NCBI RefSeq assembly: GCF_900100875.1
Contig: NZ_FNKQ01000006.1
Span: 1 to 64,000, forward strand
Origin: Halopelagius longus
Lineage (GTDB): Archaea > Halobacteriota > Halobacteria > Halobacteriales > Haloferacaceae
Direction of reading: 5' to 3'
Length of the DNA stretch: 64,000 bases
Shown here: positions 33,839 to 41,748 of the stretch, piece by piece
Layout of the letters: every line of letters begins with the position of its first letter
Position numbering within the stretch: position 1 is the first letter of the stretch
Notes under the pieces: generated by a model
Database searches by the model: none
Seen by the model: only the letters and a program-made list of their open reading frames with translations
Told to the model about the DNA's origin: nothing
Program-made: the position numbers and the translations under genes

Positions 33839-34423
33839 ATGCGCGAAGACGAGTTGGCGACGCGGGTGGTCGAACACTTCGAGGCGGCCTTCGAACGGTC
33901 GGCGGTGCGCCTCGAAGAACCGTACGACCACTACGGAAATCGGGGTTCGGTGGACGTGTACGCGCGCGTCCGGACGCCCGCGCGAGTCGATTACCTCGTC
34001 GAACTCAAAGCCGACCCGGCGGTTCGCATCGCCGGCGGTGCCAACGAGATTCTCCGCCAGTACCGGCGCATGGAGCGGTACTTCTACAAGGACGACGAGC
34101 ACTCCATCGGGCCGAAACTGGCTCGTAACGGGCCGGGAGCCCACTTTCTGCTGTTGTTCGCGCCCACGAAGTCCTGCGTCGAACACGTGAACGAACACCG
34201 GACGCTGTACGGGAGCGTTGAGGAGGACGCCGCGATAGACGGCGTCCCTGCCGTCCGGAAAGTCGCCTTCCTGACGAACCTCGACGCGGCGAACCGAGGG
34301 GAACTCGGCTTCCTCTCGGTGAACGGCGACGTGCCCTTCGGATCCGAGACGTTCCGGCGGGCGGTCCCGTCCGACTCCAGACTCGCGTCGGCCCTCGACG
34401 CCGCCGACGGGGTGGAGTTCTGA
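33839..34423 (+). CDS. PD-(D/E)XK-like protein of unknown function
   Basis: A 194-residue acidic protein starting MREDELATRVVEHFEAAFE. The region SVDVYARVRTPARVDYLVELKAD (about residues 38-60) carries the Asp ... Glu-x-Lys pattern of the restriction-endonuclease-like fold, followed by GGANEILRQYRRMERYFY. The rest gives a beta-rich half with HFLLLFAPTKSCVEHV. A TATA-like CCTATATCC lies about 30 bases upstream. No methylase or other restriction partner is nearby, so it may be a repair, Holliday-type or defence nuclease. The assignment rests on the motif only. Confidence 0.5.
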   Translation: MREDELATRVVEHFEAAFERSAVRLEEPYDHYGNRGSVDVYARVRTPARVDYLVELKADPAVRIAGGANEILRQYRRMERYFYKDDEHSIGPKLARNGPGAHFLLLFAPTKSCVEHVNEHRTLYGSVEEDAAIDGVPAVRKVAFLTNLDAANRGELGFLSVNGDVPFGSETFRRAVPSDSRLASALDAADGVEF

Positions 34424-34545
34424 CCGCTCACACCGTCGAGAACGTAGCGATGCACCCCGAGTGAGTTGGACGCTAGACGTTCGAGCGCGTTCCCGACGCC
34501 TTCGGATGCTTGCAGTTAGTCCGGTTCTCGAACGACCCCTCGGCG

Positions 34546-35376
34546 CTATCGGGACCCGAGGCGGTCCGGCAACGACCCGCTTCTGGTGAGCGTCTCCGAC
34601 CCGGCGTACCAAACGATGACGACTGCGACGGCGAGCGTGAACAGCGCACTCGCGCTCAGTGGCGATGTCGCTAGCAGGGGCGGTGTCTCCCCGGTCACGG
34701 TGAGGAAGCCGGGCATATTGCCCGCCGCATGGGTGACCATCACCACTGGCAACGCGCCTCCGGTCTTGTTGTAGAGCCACCCCAAGAGGACCGACTTTGC
34801 GGCCATCAACACGGTGTAGTTGATAGGGTCGGCGAACGACCCGAGACTCATTACCATCAGGGGGACGTGCCACGCCACCCAGACGAGCCCGACGCCGACG
34901 CTCACAAGCGCAGCGTCGTACCGCCGCTGGAGTCGCGCCTGAGCGAACCCGCGCCAGCCGAACTCTTCGAGAGCACCGGCGACCAGAAGCGTCACGAGAA
35001 AGTTGAACAGCGCGCTGTAGAGCTGCCACCCGCCGAGCGCGACGGTCACGTCTGAGCCCAGCAGGAACGCCGCGATAGCGCCCGCGTCGTCCCCCACCAT
35101 CACTAACGCGACACCGAGCAGGTACCAGCGGACGCCGACTCGCCAGTTGCGGACCTGTCCGACCCACTTCCGGACGGACTCGCCGCGCAACCGTAGCGTC
35201 ACCGCGCCGCCGACCAGCGGTCCCCACGCGAACGGCACCGCGAAGAGATAGAACACGTCGCCGCGGGTCAGCGCGTACAGCAGTCCGGCGACTCCCCACG
35301 AGTACCCGAACGCGACGGCGAAGAACGTCGCGACCGGGTGGTCCTCGGCGGACCGTTCGAGTACGGCGGGAACCAT
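34546..35376 (-). CDS. CPBP family intramembrane glutamic endopeptidase
   Basis: A 276-residue membrane protein with about eight membrane segments. The three family motifs are present: EEFGWRGFAQARLQ (Glu-Glu-xxx-Arg), WVAWHVPLMV and VVMVTHAAGNM. These hold the catalytic glutamates and histidines of the Rce1/CPBP family, which cleave CAAX-type lipoproteins in eukaryotes and process or bind bacteriocin peptides in bacteria; archaeal substrates are unknown. Monocistronic. The 5' end is preceded by an intergenic region with a TATTCTGGTTG-type AT run. Confidence 0.85.
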   Translation of the reverse strand: MVPAVLERSAEDHPVATFFAVAFGYSWGVAGLLYALTRGDVFYLFAVPFAWGPLVGGAVTLRLRGESVRKWVGQVRNWRVGVRWYLLGVALVMVGDDAGAIAAFLLGSDVTVALGGWQLYSALFNFLVTLLVAGALEEFGWRGFAQARLQRRYDAALVSVGVGLVWVAWHVPLMVMSLGSFADPINYTVLMAAKSVLLGWLYNKTGGALPVVMVTHAAGNMPGFLTVTGETPPLLATSPLSASALFTLAVAVVIVWYAGSETLTRSGSLPDRLGSR

Positions 35377-35635
35377 CTCACCTCACTCCGTCGAACCGCC
35401 GGCGGGTCTGTCGTCCGCGGACGCCGTCGAACCGCGCCCCCGAGACCGCCGCACCGGCGTCGTACTGTCCCGTACGGGCTGGAGCGGTACCATCTCCCAT
35501 CTGTCGTCTTCACATCAACCAGAATACATATGGTGTTTTCCCCTCTTCCAGTACCGTCGGGAGGACTCGTCCGTCCACTGTCGGAACATCTCCTCCGAAA
35601 CCGGGGGACTTCGACTCGGTAACGACACGAGTCGG

Positions 35636-35788
35636 TCACCAGAGGAGGTGCGGCCAGACGAACTCGAAGAGGCCCCAAATCAGCGCCGTCAGCACGCCCG
35701 TCATCAGGACGTTGAGAATCGTCCCGGCCCGCAACATGTGGCTCTGCTTGATGTACCCGCTCCCGAAGACGATGGCGTTCGGCGGCGT
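35636..35788 (-). pseudogene. Remnant of an SLC13/DASS-type anion permease, C-terminus only
   Basis: The final 50 residues before a stop read TPPNAIVFGSGYIKQS, HMLRAGTILNVLM and TGVLTALIWGLFEF-type sequence, which is the C-terminal signature and last membrane helix of sodium:dicarboxylate/sulfate (SLC13) symporters. Upstream in the same frame the similarity stops within a few codons and no membrane segments continue, and another gene begins at 35890. The rest of the permease has been lost, apparently by a deletion. Confidence 0.75.
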
Positions 35789-35889
35789 AGAGGTCTCAGG
35801 ACCCGCCGTCGGGACTGGGATAGCGCGCGGGTTCCGCTTTCGAGGTTTGTTTCGCACGTCCTTCGTCTCCGCGACTTCGCGGGTGAACG

Positions 35890-37077
35890 TCAGTTCGCGT
35901 CCGAAAGCACCCGATTCGACAGTTCGTCTGCGAGTCGCGACCCGGACACCTCCGGCGGAACGGAGACGACGTACGTCTCGGCGTCGGCCAACGCCCGCCG
36001 GTATATCTGGTCGGACCGTTCGGCGACCGTTCGTGGGTCCGGCCAACGCGTCGGCGCCGCGGCGTGAACCGCCCGCATCTCGCCGGTGAACGGTTCGAGT
36101 TCCGACATCACCGTGGATGCACCGCGTTCCGCGATATCGTCGGGAGTCGTCCATTCGACGCCGATTGTCTCGCGGTCCTCGACGACCAGATTGACGACGG
36201 TCGCCACCGGACTCTCCGAGAGGTGGCCGACGTCCGCCGAGTGGCCGTCGAGTACCGACGGGAGGACGTTCCGGCGGACGGCCGTCGGTCCGCCGATTCG
36301 CTCTCGAACCCGCCACTGCCCTCGGTCGAGGAGTCCTCGCCCGTTCATCACCTCGTCGTAGGTCGCCTCCCCGTCGGCTATCGACCGGGGAGACGCCCGC
36401 ATTCGTTTCCGGTACGGCGACGCGGTTCCGTCCTCGGAGACGAGTACGAGGTCGTCACCCAACAGGTCGTATCCGTGCTCGCGGACGAGTTCCCCGCTCA
36501 CGTCCGACTTTCCGACGCCGCTCCATCCCGAAAAGAGGGCGGCGTCGCCGTCTCGAACGACGCCGCTGGCGTGAAGCAGTCCGCTCCCGCGAGCGAGTAA
36601 CCGTTGGTGGAGGACCGCTTCGACGATATCGTCCACGAGTTTGACTGCGACGACTTCGGGCCGACTCGCGTAGTTTTTGTCGTAACTCCGGACGAGTTGT
36701 CGCAGCATCCGGTGGTCCGAATCGACCACCCGGTCGTCGTAGAATACGGTCACCTCGACCGGCTCTCGGAGCGGATTCCCCCGAATTCTCGCTTGATGGC
36801 CGGCCCGACCGATTCGTTCGAGAACCTCCCCGAACGGACCGAACGCGGCGGACCCGCCGCTCGCGTCGACGAACAGTTCGTCGCCGTCCACCCACAACCC
36901 TCCGTGTATCTCCACGCATCCGTCGGGCGGGCGGACGAATCCCGGACGGAACTCGATGGTCACGTCTGCTTCGTCGGCGTTCGTCCGATGAACGCGGTCG
37001 AACCGTTCGACCAGCGCTCGGCCGACTGTATCGTCGCCGACTGCTACGGTCGTCTCCCCGAATTCGAGTCCGTTCAT
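35890..37077 (-). CDS. HprK-like P-loop protein
   Basis: A 395-residue protein. Residues 155-300 resemble the C-terminal kinase domain of HPr kinase/phosphorylase: LARGSGLLHASGVV precedes the P-loop SGWSGVGKSDVSGEL (residues 182-196) and LLGDDLVLVSEDG follows. The N-terminal 150 residues are acidic and not recognised. There is no HPr or PTS gene in view. Similar stand-alone proteins occur in glycan and lasso-peptide type gene clusters and may phosphorylate a small molecule or peptide. Here the neighbours (a permease remnant and a Bat regulator) do not clarify the role. Confidence is for the fold. Confidence 0.65.
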   Translation of the reverse strand: MNGLEFGETTVAVGDDTVGRALVERFDRVHRTNADEADVTIEFRPGFVRPPDGCVEIHGGLWVDGDELFVDASGGSAAFGPFGEVLERIGRAGHQARIRGNPLREPVEVTVFYDDRVVDSDHRMLRQLVRSYDKNYASRPEVVAVKLVDDIVEAVLHQRLLARGSGLLHASGVVRDGDAALFSGWSGVGKSDVSGELVREHGYDLLGDDLVLVSEDGTASPYRKRMRASPRSIADGEATYDEVMNGRGLLDRGQWRVRERIGGPTAVRRNVLPSVLDGHSADVGHLSESPVATVVNLVVEDRETIGVEWTTPDDIAERGASTVMSELEPFTGEMRAVHAAAPTRWPDPRTVAERSDQIYRRALADAETYVVSVPPEVSGSRLADELSNRVLSDAN

Positions 37078-37334
37078 ATCAGTCGGTCTGATTCACAGTA
37101 CGGTCACGTATAGTAATCGCGAGGAGCGTCAAAACTTGAATCTCTCTCAGAATCGCGGAAACTCACGAACGCGGTGACGCGACGTTGCGGCGTCCACCGT
37201 GCGATGGCGGGGGGAGGTCCCCGTGACCGTCTCGGTGCGGGTGAAACTTCGGAAGCGAACCGACCGGACGGCACGAGCGGTCCGAGATGCAGTCCGTCCG
37301 CGTTCTTTTACAGTAACGCACTCCAAGCCATCGT

Positions 37335-37991
37335 ATGCGATATCTTACGATTCTCATCGAACCGGATGGAGGGAGGGCGTTCCATCCACTCGGGGGGAGG
37401 CTGACGGACGACCCCGCTATCGAACGGCGAGCCATCCACCGCGTCGAACTTCTTGCCGACGATACCGTGCTGCTATTTGCCGAGGCGAGCGGCAGTCAGG
37501 AACGCTACGAGCAGATTATGGAGGACTCGCCTCACGTCGAGGAGTATCTCGTCACCGGAGGCGACCGTTGGATGGCCGTGAGTCGATTCGAACCGACGGA
37601 CGGGGTTCGTCGGGCTCTGGAGCTACAACGAGAATCGCATCTCGTAATCGAGACGCCGATTCGATTCACGTCCGACGGAGCGCTCAAGGTAACGTGCTTA
37701 GGGGCCGACGAGACGTTCGAAAAGCTGTCCGAAGACGTCGACGACGTAGAATCGATTACGTTCGAACTTCTCGAGATAGGCGATTACGACCCCGACGACT
37801 CGTCGTTCAGCAGGATGTTCACGTCTCGACAGGAGGAAGTGCTGGAAGCGGCAGTCGATATGGGATATTATGACGTTCCCCGACGGGCGAAACTCGAAGA
37901 CGTCGCCGAAGTTGTCGGAATCGCTCCGCCGACGGCGAGCGAACACCTTCGAAAAGTCGAAGCACGCGTGTTTAGCGAAATCGTTCGCTGA
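37335..37991 (+). CDS. Bat-type HTH-10 transcriptional regulator
   Basis: A 218-residue protein starting MRYLTILIEPDGG. The first 155 residues are the variable Bat-associated region (VLLFAEASGSQERYEQIMED is part of it), and the C-terminal 55 form the HTH_10 domain, seen in TSRQEEVLEAAVDMGYYDVP and VAEVVGIAPPTASEHLRKVE. It is related to, but clearly diverged from, the regulator at 1509. Monocistronic; the alpha/beta hydrolase downstream on the same strand (194-base gap) is a possible target. Confidence 0.85.
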   Translation: MRYLTILIEPDGGRAFHPLGGRLTDDPAIERRAIHRVELLADDTVLLFAEASGSQERYEQIMEDSPHVEEYLVTGGDRWMAVSRFEPTDGVRRALELQRESHLVIETPIRFTSDGALKVTCLGADETFEKLSEDVDDVESITFELLEIGDYDPDDSSFSRMFTSRQEEVLEAAVDMGYYDVPRRAKLEDVAEVVGIAPPTASEHLRKVEARVFSEIVR

Positions 37992-38185
37992 TTTTGCCCC
38001 GCACCTCTCCCGTTCGTGAACTCTCTCGCTCCTTCCCAACCGATACGACCGGAGCGACTCGGAGGAGGATTAAAAGTAGCCTCACGAGTGCGGCAGTAAT
38101 CGTATTCGGCCACAGCGTGTATCCTCAGCCGTATTGACCCGAAACTCTACCGCGGTACAGCTACTGCGCATCCGAGCCGATACCG

Positions 38186-39082
38186 ATGACTGAGACGAAA
38201 ACGCACCCGAACACTGACGCATCGTTGTTCGCCGATCACCGCGTCGAATCCACCTATCGAAACGTCAACGGCGTCCGGTTACACGTCGTAGTCGCGGGCG
38301 ACCCCGACGCTCCACTGGTCGTCTTACTGCACGGCCATCCCGATTTCTGGTACGGCTGGCGCGACCAGATACTCCCGCTCGTCGAAGCCGGTTTCCGCGT
38401 GGTCGTACCGGACCAACGGGGCTGTAATCTGAGCGACGCTCCCGACGGAGTCGATGCCTATCGGCAATCGGAACTCTCCGCCGACGTCTGCGAACTGATC
38501 CGCAGCGAGGGCCGGGAACCGGCACACGTCGTCGGACACGACTTCGGCGGGTTCGTCGGGTGGAACGTAGCGCTCCGTCGGCCGTCCGTGGTCGACCGAC
38601 TCGGTATCTTGAACGTGCCGCATCCGACGGCGTATCGAGACGTGGTACGCTCCAGTCCCCGACAGATCGCTCGGAGCTGGTACGTCTGGTTCTATCAGGT
38701 ACCGAAGCTCCCCGAGTGGATACTCGGTCGGAACGACGCGGACGCGATGGTCACCGCCCTCGAAAAAACGTCGAATCCGGGGACGTTCGACGAAGAAACG
38801 ATCCGTCGCTACCGGGCGGCGTGGCGGCACACCGGCGTTGCCCCGCGGATCAACTGGTATCGCGGATTCCGTCGGTCGGAGGGCCCACCGCGCGACACGG
38901 TTGTCCAACCGACGCTGATCTGTTGGGGACAAGACGACATCGCGCTCCTCCCCTCACTGGCCGTAAAGAGCCTCGGCTACTGTGAAAACAGCCAGCTGCG
39001 GATGTTCTCCGATGCTTCACACTGGGTGCAACACGACGAGCGTGAGGAAGTAACCGAAGCACTGCTCAGTCACCTCTCGTAA
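38186..39082 (+). CDS. Alpha/beta hydrolase (epoxide hydrolase/dehalogenase type)
   Basis: A 298-residue soluble enzyme. The oxyanion segment HGHPDFWYGWRDQI (residues 50-63) and nucleophile elbow VGHDFGGFVGW (Asp119) place it among alpha/beta hydrolases with an Asp nucleophile, i.e. epoxide hydrolases and haloalkane or fluoroacetate dehalogenases. The acid is in the WGQDDIALLP stretch and the base His in DASHWVQHDE. A cap domain lies at about residues 135-215. The HGxP motif and length favour an epoxide-hydrolase-like reaction; the natural substrate is unknown. Confidence 0.85.
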   Translation: MTETKTHPNTDASLFADHRVESTYRNVNGVRLHVVVAGDPDAPLVVLLHGHPDFWYGWRDQILPLVEAGFRVVVPDQRGCNLSDAPDGVDAYRQSELSADVCELIRSEGREPAHVVGHDFGGFVGWNVALRRPSVVDRLGILNVPHPTAYRDVVRSSPRQIARSWYVWFYQVPKLPEWILGRNDADAMVTALEKTSNPGTFDEETIRRYRAAWRHTGVAPRINWYRGFRRSEGPPRDTVVQPTLICWGQDDIALLPSLAVKSLGYCENSQLRMFSDASHWVQHDEREEVTEALLSHLS

Positions 39083-39195
39083 CCGCGGCTCTCTGGGTGG
39101 TCCATCCACTTTCTCACAGTTACGGAGTTTCGTTCGGTGTCGGGTCCGACCGTTCTTTGATGTCTCACGCCCTCGGAGGATGATCAGATCAGTAG

Positions 39196-39564
39196 CTACT
39201 CAATCGAGTTGGGGAGGGGATAGAGGACGCCGTACCAGAGTCGGTAGAGTACTCCTCCAACTGCGGTCCCCAGCGAGAGGCTCTCGCGTTCTGCCTCTGT
39301 AAGCGAATCTAACCACTTCAAAAACAGGAGAACACCCCCGACGAAGGTGTACGAACGACGCCAGTAGTTCGTACGGAGTCTCATGTAATCACGGTCGTGT
39401 ATCCATGAAAAACCGAGTTGCTCTACAATTCCGAGAAGGGAATATCGAAGGTCGAGTCGGCTGGTTTCGTCACCTTGATTGCTCCACATTCGAGCAATTG
39501 TTTGAACCAATATCGATAGACTACGCAAAAACTGGATTCGGGCCCACGTTCGTCGTGAAATCAT
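39196..39564 (-). CDS. Hypothetical protein of atypical composition
   Basis: A 122-residue protein, basic and aromatic-rich (RRTWARIQFLRSLSILVQTI, YMRLRTNYWRRSYTFVGGVL), with two or three moderately hydrophobic stretches. GC content is visibly lower than its neighbours, and the start has an excellent Shine-Dalgarno (AAAGGAGG) three bases before ATG, which is unusual here. These features suggest recent transfer or a mobile origin. No family is recognised. It may be membrane-associated. Confidence 0.55.
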   Translation of the reverse strand: MISRRTWARIQFLRSLSILVQTIARMWSNQGDETSRLDLRYSLLGIVEQLGFSWIHDRDYMRLRTNYWRRSYTFVGGVLLFLKWLDSLTEAERESLSLGTAVGGVLYRLWYGVLYPLPNSIE

Positions 39565-39752
39565 CGTCCTCCTTTCGTATTGCCTCTAAATAGGTATTCG
39601 GCTGGTTTGCGGGTCGGCAGATGCACACACGTAGTTACCGTCTGTGCAGGGGAGCGAGAAATCCCTGTTATCGTTCAGTCTTCGAGTAAACGCATTTCGA
39701 GGAGGGCGAGTATCGTTGTCGTCCGACGACGGAGAATATCGCGCTGTGTGGT

Positions 39753-40283
39753 TTACTCCGTCTCCTCGCGCGCGTCGAGAATCGCGTCGGCGACTTCCTC
39801 GGGGTACTCGGCGGCGACGCGGACGAGAGCATCGTGGAACTCCCGCCCCGTCAGGTCCCGCACGTCGTGTTCGCGTCGGAGGTGCGACTCGACTTCGAAC
39901 TCAGCGTCGTCCAACACCGCTACCGTCTCCGGGCGGACGTACATGCTCTTTGCGGTGGTGTCCTCGAACTCGAACGCAGGCCCGCCGGCCGTCTCTTCGG
40001 ACGAGTCGTCCGTCTCCGAGGAGTCGTCCGCCGTCTCGTCCTCCTCGCCTTCGGTCGATTCCGAGGACGCCTCTGGACTCTCCGCGTCGTCGGCTTCCGC
40101 CTCCGATTCCGATTCGTCGAGTTCGGGTTCGGACTCCGGCGTCGGTTCGGCGGACTCGGAGTCGGTTCGCGCCGGCGCGGACGACTCTCCCTCTCCGGAT
40201 TCGTCCGCCTCCTCGGCGTCGGCGTCCTCGTCGGTCTCCCCTATCGCTTCGCCAAGTCTGGCGAATCGGTTCTCGTCAGGCAT
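39753..40283 (-). CDS. Acidic partner of ParA
   Basis: A 176-residue protein whose N-terminal 100 residues are an extreme Glu/Asp/Ser tract and whose C-terminal 75 residues form a conserved-looking domain (AKSMYVRPETVAVLDDAEFE, ESHLRREHDVRDLTGREFHD, DALVRVAAEYPEEV). Its start overlaps the stop of parA by 8 bases. In haloarchaeal segregation operons the gene after parA is usually such an acidic protein, thought to be the DNA-binding adaptor or partner. It has no ParB signature. Inferred partner by position and family memory. Confidence 0.65.
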   Translation of the reverse strand: MPDENRFARLGEAIGETDEDADAEEADESGEGESSAPARTDSESAEPTPESEPELDESESEAEADDAESPEASSESTEGEEDETADDSSETDDSSEETAGGPAFEFEDTTAKSMYVRPETVAVLDDAEFEVESHLRREHDVRDLTGREFHDALVRVAAEYPEEVADAILDAREETE

Positions 40284-41100
40284 CGTCGGTCCCTCCGTTC
40301 TCTACGACCGCGGCGAGTTGGTCGAGGCGGTCCAGCATGTCGTTCTCGGGGTCGTACTCCCGGAGGGTCTTCCCGTCGCGCCACGCGCGACTGAAGGCGA
40401 TGCGGTGTCGGATGCCCGGTCCGGGTGTCCCCGTCTCGTCGAACTTCGCCGACCCCGCGAACTCGGGGAGGTACTCCTCGAACGGCGAGTCCTCCAAGTC
40501 CGTGATGATACGGCGCTCCTCGTTGTTTCCGCTGAGGTCGTTCGGGACGATCGCGAGGATTTCGAGGCCGACTTCGTTCCGAATCGGCCGAATCTGCTGT
40601 TCGACCATCCGTTCGAATCCGCTGACGCTCGGTTCGCTCATGAGGAGGGGGACGATGACGTGTCCCGCGCCGATGAGCGACGCGTCGGAGAGAGGGCCCA
40701 GACTCGGCGGCGAATCGATGACGATGTAGTCGTACTCGTCGTCGAGGAGAGGTTCGATGATGCGGCGGCGAACCCACAGCACCCCGAACGTGGAGTTCCG
40801 AATCCGGTCTTCGATGTCGTCTAAGTCCACGTGCGCCGGGATAACGTCGAACGCCTCCCGGTCGCGAATCACCTCGCGGACGTCGAGAGGGTCGTCGTCG
40901 GTCAACACGTCGCCGATGTTCGGCGTCGCGTCCTCGTAGAACTCCTTCAGACCGACGCCTTCCGTCGCGTTGCCCTGTTGGTCGAGGTCCACGAGGAGGA
41001 CGTCGTTCCCCCGCGCGGCGAGTGCGTCCGCGAGATTTATCGCCACCGTCGTCTTCCCGACGCCGCCCTTCTGTAGTGAGACGCTCACTGCCCTCGCCAT
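40276..41100 (-). CDS. parA: ParA family ATPase
   Basis: A 274-residue Walker-type ATPase for DNA segregation, starting MARAVSVSLQKGGVGKTT. The deviant Walker A KGGVGKTT (residues 11-18), VDLDQQGNATEG and the IVIDSPPSLGPLSDASLIGA box are all present, as in type Ib/III ParA proteins. The ATG at 41100 is used in preference to one 13 codons upstream. It is the first gene in an operon with the acidic partner. Directly upstream lies a 400-base AT-rich field of related repeats, the expected place for a centromere and operator. Confidence 0.9.
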   Translation of the reverse strand: MARAVSVSLQKGGVGKTTVAINLADALAARGNDVLLVDLDQQGNATEGVGLKEFYEDATPNIGDVLTDDDPLDVREVIRDREAFDVIPAHVDLDDIEDRIRNSTFGVLWVRRRIIEPLLDDEYDYIVIDSPPSLGPLSDASLIGAGHVIVPLLMSEPSVSGFERMVEQQIRPIRNEVGLEILAIVPNDLSGNNEERRIITDLEDSPFEEYLPEFAGSAKFDETGTPGPGIRHRIAFSRAWRDGKTLREYDPENDMLDRLDQLAAVVENGGTDDA

Positions 41101-41748
41101 CCTACTTTCCTCCCGTTCCAGCGCGTTCGGACGTTGCACACATTGTAGACATCGTGGAATTTGTGGACGGCGTTTCCGTCCGGAATCGTTCTTCCCTTCC
41201 GCGTCTTCCCATATAATTCCTCCCCGGATATTCGAACTAGGCGACAGTTCGGGAGCATTCTACAAATTGTGAAAATTGCAGAAACTCTAAGCGGCGCAGA
41301 TAATGCAAGATGTGTCTACAACTATCCCTATAATATGGATAGCCTATCTATATCCGGCCGAATTTTGTAAACAATTTGCGAACTCTGGAGTTCTCGAAAA
41401 GCGTTCACATCTAAAAACTCTTAAACTATCCAAAAATACTACAATTTCCACAATTTCTAAAATTTGTGGGTCATGTGGGATTCTTAAAACTTCAGCGGGA
41501 TGCGGGCCTATCGAAACTGCACAAATTCTACAATTTGTGGGATTTCAGCGGTGTGCACGCTGTCTGAGCGGTCCTCGCTGTTTAGGAACTGGAGACTCGG
41601 TGCGCATTTTTCCTCGTGTGAGATGTCCGAACTGCTTCCGATCGTCGCACCGAACGCAGACGAGAGTATTTATACCGGGAGAAGAGACTCGTCGGTACGA
41701 CGAGTTCGAATACGTGAACGCCGCCCGTCGAACTTCCACCCTCCAACG
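41101..41748. other. Intergenic region between parA and the transglutaminase gene
   Basis: About 650 bases, AT-rich to 41545 (repeat field) and then ordinary. A TATA-like GAGTATTTATACC near 41665 should drive the transglutaminase operon. No protein gene. Confidence 0.6.
41137..41545. repeat. AT-rich repeat field, candidate centromere/operator of the ParA system
   Basis: Motifs built from CACAAATT, ACAATTTGTGG and close variants recur at about 41138-41166, 41258-41281, 41448-41476 and 41518-41541. The last is a good palindrome: CACAAATT, three bases CTA, then CAATTTGTG. The strip is unusually AT-rich for this window. Placement immediately upstream of parA matches segregation centromeres that are also autoregulatory operators. 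Functional assignment is inferred. Confidence 0.6.
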
